Part shown: positions 11,901-23,900 of the stretch, piece after piece
How the letters are laid out: each line of letters starts with the position of its first letter
Numbering within the stretch: position 1 is the first letter of the stretch
Assembly: GCF_004210375.1 (NCBI RefSeq)
Contig: NC_134827.1
Location: 98,178,672-98,242,671, forward strand
DNA: 64,000 bases
Direction of reading: 5' to 3'
DNA from: Tachypleus tridentatus
Lineage: Eukaryota; Arthropoda; Merostomata; Xiphosura; Limulidae
The notes under the pieces: model-generated
What the model saw: only the letters and a program-made list of their open reading frames with translations
Database searches by the model: none
What the model was told of the DNA's origin: nothing
Made by a program: the position numbers and the translations under genes

Positions 11901-14900
11901 TAAGTATGTCAGTGAATACAAAAATTTCACATTTATTTGACATGTACATTTCATATTAACTTCTTGTTTGTTTAATTTTAAAAACAACAATGAAATTTTT
12001 TTCAGATATTGGAAAAAGTCTCTGATAGAGTGGTGAACGTTTTGTAGAATTTTCTTCATTTTGGCGTAAGGGGTGATTATTATGCTCATGAAATGTTTCA
12101 ACTAAATGACACTTGATTTTAGTACTTTTACTTTCAGTGGTTTTTTGTTGTCCCTCTTTGGCCAGGTCACTTGTTTCTTCTCTTTCACCTATTTTCTGTC
12201 GTAGAGACTGTTTTTTTTTTCATCTTTCAGGTCCCTTTTTACATCAACCTCAGATGCCCATATTTTTCTATGATATTCTAAATCTTCATTTTCACATTTA
12301 TTATACTTTTCTTGATATCTTCTGTTGGGATCAGTAATAACTTTATATATGACTTCTAACACTAAAATCCATGGCTTGATTCCATGTGGTGGATAGATTG
12401 CATATAGCTCAATGAGTAATATAGTGCTAAGATAAACAAACAAGATCTTTTTTGGTCATTTAATTATTTCTCAAGATAAAATTGTAGAGTTCAAAACGAA
12501 AGAATTTCAGGCTAGCAGTAATCACAACAGATCAAAAAGTTGTTATGTTAAACAGTTTAGAGCATGCAAATTTCTTTTCTGTTACTGTTTTTCTGACAAT
12601 GTTTAATTACATATTATTAAATAGTCTATTCATGAGACTTTAATTTACAGTTATTATTCTTTCCATTCCTTTATCTTATGCGTATTCACATTACAGAATT
12701 ACATTTTCTGTGGAGTTGATCTGATGACAAGAAGTAATTTTTTCTAATTTGTTTCTCTATACCAATTTTGATTACAGAAATTTTTTAATGTTTTTTTAAG
12801 ACGTTGCCTCTCAATTAGTGTCATATTATCATAATTTTATATTTTATTCATAAAGCTTTTTTAGTTTTGTTCTTAAAGAAAGTCATGTTTTTATAAACTA
12901 AGAGTAGGTAATTGAGATGGTGATGAAAAGAGTTTTTGTAGGACAAAGCTTGTTCGTATATAAGTTGAGGCCTTAGATTAACCAAGTATAATTTTTTTAA
13001 TATGTAAGTTACTGTTTAATTTGTGAGATAAGCGTTCGGTTTTATAAGTTAAAAAAAAATTCATGTTCAAACACACATGTAATTGCTGCTTATTTTGTAG
13101 GTTGAGGCAATTGATGTATCTTTCATCGATATTTGTGTAAAGTAATACTAATTTGAACTATGAATAAACTTTGAAACAAAACTAATTTGATATTGTGCTT
13201 TAAAAAAACAAATGTACCACAACATAGATCTGTTTTGAACTATTAATATGGAAGTTTATGTAATTTGTAATATCTTATTTAAAACAAAACTTCAAAATAT
13301 TGGATACTGTATTCAGTTCTGTTTTCATTGTCATGTTTTCTATTATTTGCTGTTGTCATTATTCAATAGAACTAACTTCCAGTAGAACTTTAAGGGCACC
13401 AGTCACAATTATATCTGTATTTGAACATAACATTTAAAGGACAACAAGGGTCCTGCTGACTTAACAAGTTTGTCCCATCCAATTTATATAAAAAACTCAA
13501 ATCCAGCTTTGATAATTTAAACATTTGTTGAGTTATTTGTATCAACCACATCTAAAGACAATCTATTCCAGAGAGTAACCATCATGTTAGAACAGTAAAA
13601 TTGTCCAAACTGAAGATGACTAGTGTTATGCCAAAATTTATATTTCTTCTTGTCCTGCCATTCTTACCATTAAATGTGAAAAAAAACATGATAAGTGAAT
13701 AAATATTATCAATTTTATTAATAATCTTGGACTCACTAATCAGATCCTAACTTTTTAATTTGTACAAGATAAGATAATTTGAAAGATCTTAGCCTATGCT
13801 TATAATATAAGTAATCATTCTTTTAACTTTTTGTGACACTTTAGTGTTAATTTTAATGTAAGGAGCCAAAGACTGAACAAACTTCTTTAAATGAGGCCTA
13901 ACCAATGGCCTTTTACAATGAAATGATTACCTGTATCTCAAGATGGCTAGTATTGATATTAACACTTTTACCAAAATAAAGCAGAGAACAACATTTCAAC
14001 CTTCTTAAGTCATCTTCAGATTAACAAAAAGGTTAGCTGTCTTAAGACACATTTTTACTTCATGTGGGTTTCTCATCATCACGAAATGGTGACCTCTTTA
14101 GACCTTGTATTCAGTATTTCTGTAAATACAATGAGAAATTTATATTGTATCTGTGATGGATTTTGAGGTAACAAGTTGCATGTTTTATGATGCCATTTTA
14201 TTACGTAACCTTGTCTTTATAGTCATCTTTTAAAGAAAGTGTATTGAAAAGTTGGGATAAATTTGAGACTTCTGTTCTAAAGTAGTGTAGTACACTAATT
14301 ATTATAAATACTTTACAGAACCTCTAATTTATTTTGTGAATTTATGTATGAAGGAAGGTTTACTCAGAAGATGACATCAGAAGATATGAATGTGAGGCTG
14401 TTTGGTTGAGCAAGAAATCTTCAGAAGCTCAGAAGTTGAGTAGTGCTGTTTCTCCAATTCAACAAGATAGTTCCACATTTAAAGTTGATGAGCAAGACAA
14501 TGTTGTAGCTTCTAGTGGCTGCTTATCATCAAATGGTGATATTTATGTAACACCTACATGTAGTCCACTGTCTCCAGATAAAAAAGCCATTAGTCTGCCT
14601 GAAGAAGTTTTCAAAATAACAGCCACTGAACAGGAATCAAAGAGAGACATACACCATGTGACTTCACTTCATGATTTAAAGCTAGTCATGGAAACCAAAG
14701 ACAGTGAGAAGCTAGTCAAAGAATGTAATATTTTAAACAATGACAGTTGCACTGCTTGGAGAATCGGTGTACCTGAGCGAGAAAGTAGTAAAGAGTTGAA
14801 TCTGGCTGAAGCACCTTCTCAAGAATTGTATACTTCAAGGGAGAAGTCTTCTGAGGTACATTTAAAGGAAAGCATTGAAAGCTCCATACTGTCCTCTAGC

Positions 14901-17900
14901 CACATTGAATCTTCTGTAGATAATTTACAAGATAAACTGTATGTTCCTCAGATTAGAAATTACAATATACCCAGAAGTGACACTTTTGAACTCAAGAATT
15001 CTTCTCAACACCAAAAATCAACTGAATCTATGAAGGAAAAAGAAGATGACACCTTGACTTCTGAGGAAGCTCCTATGTCTGACAGTTTAGACACAAGACT
15101 AAAACCAGAGCAGAAAAAGGAGTCCTTTTTCCTTCATGAGCAGACAAATATTTTGACAGATAGAGTTGAAATTAATGAACCTAGTGCAATAACTACACAT
15201 GCACGATCTTTTTCAGGTCATCATGTTGATGGAGGCATGACTGACTCTGGTTTTATGTCCCAAACCCAGTCTTTGATGTCTGATACAGACATTCATTCTT
15301 CCCTAATGTCATCAGTCATGACGTGTACATGCATGAAATCTTCCCATAATGAAAAAGTAATTGATGATATATCTGAAAACAAACCAATGTCATCTTCAGT
15401 ATGTTCAGGGTCACTGTTTCCAATGTATATTGACATGAAAAGTGTTGTTCCACAGGAAAATGTTACAAGTAAAACACAGAAACATCAGAAACAGCAAGGT
15501 GTTTACATGTACATAGATGCTACTCCTAGTGGTGGTGGTGATACACAAAACGATTCCTCCCAAGAATTACAGAATACTTCATATGTAGCTGAAACTAAAA
15601 GACAAAGTGTAATACCTCAAGAAAAAACTGTCGAAAAGAGTTCACGGTCTGAAAAGGTTAACTCTTGTTACATGTATGTAGATCTTGATTCTGTTACTTC
15701 AGAAGATGCTGAGAAATTACAAGAAACCCAACAAAAGAACAAAGAAAGGAAGAATCGGATGTCTGTATCCATGTTTGTTGAGATCGATGGAGAAATGAAT
15801 GATAGTGTGAGAGCTGCACAGGAAATGTATAGTAGTCTTATTGACCAAAACATTGAAAGGGTAGAAGAAGGTAGTCTTATCAGTGAAGCTACCACAGTGT
15901 CTCAAGAATCACTGTGTGAAAAGGTTCACCAACAAGAAAAACAAGTATGTTTAAGTCCAGTAAAGCACCAGGAACTTGCACTGTCAACATATTTACAGTC
16001 AGAAAAGAAAGAAGAAATTACAAGTAAATCTGAGACTCAACACAATGAACCTGATGCTTCTGTTAAGATTGGAAATACATGTCAGACATACTTGCTACCA
16101 ATGAGCCCAATAACAAAACGTAAGCAAGTAAAACAAGAGCCAATGAGTTTATCATCTGATCATGTAGTTGTCAAAACTTCGATAAAACCAGAGGATGTTG
16201 CTGCTTTAGAGTTTCCTGTAAGTGGTTCTGTACTGGCTTCGAGATCTCCCAGCAGGGATTCTTTAGAAGAAGCCAATGGAAAAAAAATTGAACAGAGAGA
16301 CACAAAAGAATGTAGTTATGAAGGTGACAAGAATCAATGGAAAATTGCTGAAACTAAGAAAATCCAAGAAAAAACTGAGAATAAATGTGAAAAAAAGAAA
16401 TCATTCAAAGAAAGTTCCTGCATAAATAGTGAAATTTCTTCTGAGACAAAATATTCAAGCTTGAAAAATTTAACTAAAGCAACAAGCCAGTTTGCAGATG
16501 ACGGTAATTCAGAGCAACAACAACTTACAAGTGTTGAACGAGCCTTACCTCAGAGCCAAAAAAACTTAATTTGCACAAATGAGGTGTTATTGAGAAGCCC
16601 TGCTAAAGAGCTAGTCATTTCTGGTACAAAGCTTGATAATACAGGTATTTTTGAGCAAGAAGTAGTAAAACTTGTACCTACAGATGAGAAGTCACATATG
16701 GTACCAGGTTTGCAGTTACCTTCTGTTGAAGAGATGAGAAGTGCTAGTGATTTAAAAACTGAAGATAACTCTAAAAGATCATCTGAAGCTACGATAGATC
16801 TCACTTCACGTATTGAACAAGTGTCAGATAAAATTTTAAAAGATTCAATAACTTCAAAGTTTTCAGATGATGCTGTAGATGCATCCACAAAATTGTTAAC
16901 ATCCAAGTCTTCAAATGAATCTGCAGACATATCTGCAAAATATCTAGGTTCTCAAATTTCTGATAAACAGGAAAGTTGGCCTAAAATATCATCAGAATTG
17001 AGAACTTCACAGGAACTTGTTAATGTTGAGAAACAGTTGGGTTCTGTTGAGAAGTTGCATTTGGTAAACCAGACTTTTGATCACCAAAGGGAATCTATAC
17101 AAACCACTGCTGACAGTTTGGAAAAAAGTCTCCTCTGTTCTCCTCCTCTTCCTTGGACATCAGTCTGTGATGTTGAAGATGATTCTGAGACTATTTACTC
17201 AGAAGTCTCTGATGTAAGTTCATCTATTTTAGGACCCATCAGTTTCCAAACTTTAGACAAAGATTATTCACAAGACAGACACAGCTTAGAAACAGAAGGA
17301 ATAACTAGCTATAAAGGTTATGATGTTTGTTCTAAGCTGGGTGAAGACTTACTCCGAATGTTCTTGGAAGAAATAAACTCTGATGTTGTTATCAGAGTAG
17401 GAGATAAAGATATTAGGGCCCACAAGTAAGTAACTGTGCCTGTATTAAATATGTATATAAACAATGTACTTAAAGTATAAGTTTTCTCAGTAGTGTACAT
17501 AATACTACAATGGAAATGTTTAAAAATAGTTTAATAAGATGTGTGAGTTAACTATAATTCTTTTGAATTTTGAATTGTACCTGGCTAAAGTAATTTGATT
17601 TGTGCAGGTAGTTTACACTCAAACAAATTTGAAATTGAAAATTTGTAATAGACAGTGATAGACTTGAGAGTTTCCCTACAAAATTAAGAATTTTGCAGGA
17701 ATTTGTTAATATTGAGAAGGCACATTTTTTATTGAGCCAAAATTTAGAGTAGGTAATAAAAATTTTTGTTTATATTCTGTAATGGGAATTTGAGTTCCAA
17801 ACAGTTGAGCCCAAAATCAGTGAAACGGGCTATCATCCCTCTGTGTCAGTCCTGGATTGTCCAATAGGCAGACTATTTTAATTTCAGCATACATCCGAGT

Positions 17901-20900
17901 TTCGTTTCATTTGGAAAGATAAAAATTCGTTTTACAGTTTAGTATTAGTTTTATTTCAAATTACGTACATATGGGGCACCATAATCATTTCAGTGCTTAA
18001 GACCTATGAAGGTCTCAATATGGCCCTCTTCTGTTTAGAGGTTTTTGAAAAGTTTCGAGTAATTTTAATACTATAAACACAAAGTTAAAGGAGTGAAGAC
18101 AATGTTGATCATTTGGAGCAAAATGTTATAGAAAAATTTTCTTGACTGACTTACAGGACTTCTATTGTCCTGTAAAACCTATTTCTTAGAAGCTTAACCT
18201 TTTAAACCTGTATAATTGCCTGAAGAACCTACAATTGTTCTTAGCAACCTGTTTTTAATACTTCATCCTGTAAAAAAGATTGTTTACAGGAAAATAATTT
18301 GTTGCTCTTCATTAAAAATGTAAAACTTGGTCCTAAACCTTAGTTGTCATAATGTGCATTGAAGCATACAGTGATTGTGGCTAATGACATGAATTTTCCT
18401 AAGTTACAAGGTTTAAAAGGTTATCCTTATTTTTTAGGAAGAAGGTGGAAAACTGTGCTTGAAAAAAATACACTTGCATTTGGTTCTATAGAACTTAGCT
18501 CATTAGAATACAACAGATTAGCTAGAAAAACTATGCTAAAAATGGCCTATATTTAGCTAATTTTGGCCTATAATTTGGCAAATGTAGCCCTTATTTTAAA
18601 GGTTGGAAGCAGTAGACATTGTTAGGAAGCCTAGCATTAAGAGCAGATACATTGATATTGTATCCATGTGCAAGTAAGCCAAGACCTGTATCCAAGAGGA
18701 TAACACAAACAGTGTTTTATATGTATATATTTTGATTGGCTACTGAAGAGTCCATATATTGTTTAGTGAGTATTTTAATAATGAAGTTAAACTAAGCATG
18801 TATTCAACATTCTATTCACACCCTGCATTAACTTGCTTCTTAATGACCTGGCATGGCCAGGTGGTTAGGATACTTGACTAGCAATCTGAGAGTCATGGGT
18901 TTGAATCTCTGTCCCACCAAACATGCTTGCCCATTCAGTCATGGGGGCATTATAATGTGACAGTCAATCTCGCTATTCATTGGTAAAAGAGTACCCCAAG
19001 AGTTGGCAGTGGACAGTGATGACTAGCTACCTTCTCTCTAGTCTTTCATTGCTAAATTAGGGATGGCTAGCACAGATAGCCCTTGTAGATTTGCACAAAA
19101 TGCAGACCAAACAAACTCACTTCTTCTTTTCGTTTGCCACTTTAATTTTATGTTGTGCCATTATAAATGTTTTTATTACTACTAATTAGTAAACACAAAA
19201 ATTTATAAATGACATTAGTAGATCGTGTTATTATATACATTACTACAAATGATAATTGTACATTAGAAACTTTAAACATTTGTAGTAACTTATTTGAAGA
19301 TACAGAATGCCTGCCTTGCGCTCCTATAAGTGTGTTTGTGTGTGACAACCAGTTTTAACTTGTAAGTGATATGCTAGTCTAAGAAATTTGAAGTTCAAAA
19401 TAGTTAGCTTCCAAATTTAATGAATTATTTGTACGTATAAGTCCTATATGTCCGTATAAGTCCGTATGTTTATATTCCCAGGAATCATATATGAGCATAT
19501 TTGCTGTGTACAATATTTCTATTTCCATGGATCATATATGGGTGTATATAGTATAACTGCTGTATTTTATTCTCATGGAGCATATGGACTTATTTAATGT
19601 GTTTCTAGAAGGTGTACAAGTAGGAGGTACGTGGTTTTTGAGAGTTTTATTAGTCTTAGTCCTGTGACATATGCCACTTATATAGTTACCTTTTCATGCA
19701 ACAAGAGGCAGCATAAGCTGGGGTGTATTGTATTTCTGTGATCATTGTGGTTGTGCCATTCTGATGAGGTGATGATTTGTCTTCTTTCTCTATGTGACAT
19801 GAAACAGACTTGTTTGCAAAAGAATAAATTTGATAAATGAGTGTATGTTGATGCACATCAGAACAAGCACTGGAATTATCATCCTTACCACTATTTGTGA
19901 TGATGATATTTGATATAGGAAACAAAAACTCAGATCAATCCAGTGAATGCTCTTGGAAGATAACTTTGAAGAAATCCGAAGTCAGAAATATAAAACGAAA
20001 ACTGTAATTATCATGAGATATAACAACAATTATGCATGTGATGGCTGTAGAACCTATTTCTACTTGTAGAAATCTATCTTCAATATGGATGTACTTGGTA
20101 CTTACAATATGTCTGTTACTGGAAATCATATTTGGATGTACTTGATATGTAAAATATTACTATTCTTAGACATTGTATATGGGCATATTTGATGTGTACA
20201 ATATTTCGATTTTTGGAGATAATATATATCCAGATCCATCTGTAGTCCTCAGCTTTAGTTGTCATGATGTGTAGTGAAACAGACACTATTTTGGCTAGTA
20301 ACACACGAGTGTTCTCAAGTTACAAGGTATGTGACATTGTACTTATTGATATGCATAGTATTTCTGTTCTTGGAGATTGTATATGGATATACAGGAATAT
20401 ATATCACTTGTGTGATATCCAGAAATTTCTAGATTGTCAGCTCTGACATAAAGTCTCAAACTTTCTTGAGTTTTGATTCACTAGTGCATCAATTGTAAAT
20501 AAATTGTAAAACTGCAGTCATCATGAGATGCAACAGTAATTATGCCTCTGATGACTGTGGAACCTATTTCTACTTGTAAACTAATGATCTTTCTTCAGTA
20601 AAATGTACAATAAATCATTCAACCATAATGTTTTTTAACACTTTGCCATATCTTCCTGAGTGTTAATAATTCAAAATGCCTGACTGCAAAGTGGTTAATA
20701 AAATTGAAGATTTATATCTCTTTACTGTTAAGCAAATTCAATAGGTTCAAAATTTCATCTCCACCTACAGACTCTAAAACATGAAAAACATCAAGTCACA
20801 GACTTTTGTCATAATTCTTAATTATATTACAATGTCACAGACTCATGTTTTTCATAATTCTTAACGATTTTTACAGTAGCATTTTTCAAAGGCTTTATTT

Positions 20901-23900
20901 TGTCATAATTTATACTGACATTTACAATAGCATTATACAGAAACTCATTATTGTCATAATTCTTAATGGTATTCTCAATTACATTGTTTATAATCTCAGT
21001 ATTTTTCATCAATGTTATTGTTTCTTATATGTGATGAGTTACTCTAATTTTTGAATTATTTTTTATGTCTAACACTTAATACTTTAACATTCCCTGTACT
21101 TCATGGACTCCAATACCATTCATTGGTTTCATCAAGTTTCATTTCACTTAAAATCTGTATGTTATTTTCATTTTATATCCACAACAGAGAGGGTGTACTG
21201 AAATATGTTTTTTACAGACTGTTAAAAGTTAGAAGATTTTCTGTAGTATGATGGATAGATTTTAGTATACTCTTTATGATGTTACAAAAAGAAATTATAA
21301 AGTCATGTTGTATAAAATCATTTGTTAAATATTATTCTCATCTTAACCATTCTCATTAATGAAAACAACATTTAAAACTCAGTTTTCTGAGTAGTTTCTT
21401 TAACACGTTAATAATAAAATATATATTGAACAATTCTCCCTTTTCTCAGGAACTTCTCTATCACAAAGAATTTTTTACAATACTGTGCTTCTCAAATTTA
21501 AAGTCTCATGTAACAATATTATTGTGTTTTGTAGGAGCTGAACTGAATAAATATACCCATTGGCTCACATTTAGCAGTAACATAAACTGTAAAGAAATCA
21601 TACTTTGCCCTTCAATTACTGCTGTGAAATTATTCTTTTGACAACTTTCTGAGCTCAGCATCCTACATGTAATTGGACTTGCATTTATTTTCTTTGTCTT
21701 TTCACAGATAAAAGCTTTAAATGAACTTTTAAAAGTTCACAGATTTTCTAAAAATACAGGAACTAAACAAATATTGGCAAATCTTTAATTATAATATTTT
21801 ATATTTCAGGTGACTATTGTTGTTTTATTGGACGTTCATATTGTTTCGAACTGTCTTTCAACATTTTTAGAAACTTTATATTGTTTGTTTAAAGGAATTT
21901 TGGCATTATTTAGTGATGATGTGTGATGTTTAGAAATTTCTAGATTTTCTAGCTTTGATATAATGTCTCAAACGTTTTTCTGTGTTTTATTGACTGGTTA
22001 ATCAGTTGGTCAGTCATCAGTTCAGTTCTGTACATTTGTTTGACTTTGTGCTATAGATTTGAAAGGAAATATAGCAACTCACTATTTAGTATTACTTGTG
22101 ACTTAGGCCTATCTCTCACTATAGTGTACAAATTTTGGTTAAAAAATTTTTTCCTCTTTGTTAAGTGAACTGGACTTCATAGAATTTTACCAAACAATCT
22201 AAAAGAACATATCTAGAATTAGAAAATATTACTACAGGCTTTTGTTAATGGTGACAAGTGGCTTCTAAGAGCATTAGATTTTATAAATAAAACTGTGTAT
22301 CATTACTTCCTGAGCCCTAGATTTTCTGTGAGTCTCTTACCTTTACTTCTCTTAGATTTTCGTAATCTTCTTCTTTAACCTGTTTTACTTTCTTCTCAAC
22401 TTTAGCAAAGTTAACCAAAAAAGATCAAATAAGAAAATTCTATACCTTCTCAAGCAAACAGTTAATCAACTTTGGTTTGAAAATTTGTTCATCTTCTCAA
22501 GTTAAAACATAGTACATTATATGGAAAGGAAAGTCATGCAGTTGTTACTGTAACAACTAAAGTTTATTATCACTAAATTACTTTATATATGTTAATTGTC
22601 ATAGATGCATCTTGGTGACTCGGAGTAAATACTTTGAGGCCATACTGAAAGGAGACAGGAGGGAAAGTGCAGATGATGTCATCACTTTGAAAGGGTAAGA
22701 CTGTTTTTGTGACTGATTAAGAACACTGCCATCCAGGCTTTAGTTGCCTTTGGGTTAATGTATACCTATTACTGTTGTTAGCTTCAAAAATGTCTTGAAC
22801 ATGTAAACAACTACCACAACTGTAACCATAGTGAAGTTTGATGCATAAACGTATTGTGTGTAAAGATAATTTTACTTCTTACATTCAGTAAATCCAGTGT
22901 TTATTTTACCATTTCATGCATAATAAACGAAAAACCACGTGGAACTAAATCTGTCCACTTTGTTTTGATTGTAAGATTCATACCATGCTTGTCAAGTAGC
23001 TGAGATAATTATATTCATTATGTACTGTTCATTTATTAACGATGGTACAGAAGAGTATCAGTGTTGTATCTTTTAATATTTATCATCGAAACTTATATCT
23101 GCTACTACTTTCACTGACGTTAATGTATAATGTAATATATATTTTTTCCGGCTAGTTACTTTTTAATATCTTAAAAAGATAGTAAAATATTATCTGTTAC
23201 AGATTCATTTTAGAATAAATAAGATTGTTATAACTTCAATTTTCTGTTAGGTTTTTCTTTATTTACAGGATCAGCATTTAACATGTCTTATTATTTGATG
23301 ATTTTAAAAATTAACTGACCTTGTAACTCCAAAAAACATTTTTTGTTATCATCTCACACTTCATTTGAAATGTTTTTGGTTTAAACGAAGATACTAAAGT
23401 CTAAAGTTTATGACAATAGGGAAATAATACTATTCTACACTGTAGAACATATTTATAGTATATAAATAAACTTTTAACCAAATTTTCAAAATTATCTTTC
23501 TTCATTACAAACAATTAAAAATCCATTTTTGAGGTCATTATCATATTATGATTTAAAATATATTTTTAATATTATGATACTTTTGGTTATGGGAACACAA
23601 CTTCCAGAACTGCTTTATATGTTTCAATTTGCACTCATAGCTGCTAATATTTTTAGTGAAATGTTTCATATTCTTCATAGTAGAAGTTAAGTATATTGTT
23701 ATAAAGTTTGTAATCATTTGTTTGTTTATCTAGCTTAGACATGTTGAAAACAAAATAAGTGTTAACTAATGTACAACAAATGTAACCAATTCTGTACCTG
23801 AAGATAAAAGTTTTGTATTCATTACTTATATAAAGGTGGTTTAATTCATGTAATATTATATGTTTTAGAGTTAGGAACTTTGAATTAAAACATTATAGTT

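Larger units (their letters stand above)
10161..14353 (+). other. Intron 2 of the BTBD8-like gene
   Basis: Holds the 69-bp minisatellite, an eroded SINE (12330), a - strand LINE fragment (13370-13930) and an eroded foldback copy (13934-14088). The remainder (10726-12330, 12450-13370) is AT-rich with nothing recognised. An alternative acceptor lies at 14318. Confidence 0.6.
17426..22604 (+). other. Intron 3 of the BTBD8-like gene
   Basis: 5.2 kb between two halves of the second BTB. Contains a SINE (18846-19116) and two eroded repeat zones (18330-20640 and 20778-21015). 21015-22604 is AT-rich with nothing recognised. Confidence 0.6.

Noticed and set aside
14340-14410. One-base frameshift or assembly error in the first BTB
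   Set aside because: I first read FMYEGRF from the 14318 acceptor and suspected a missing base. Using the acceptor at 14353 gives an in-phase, family-like FLRKVYSEDDI without any error.
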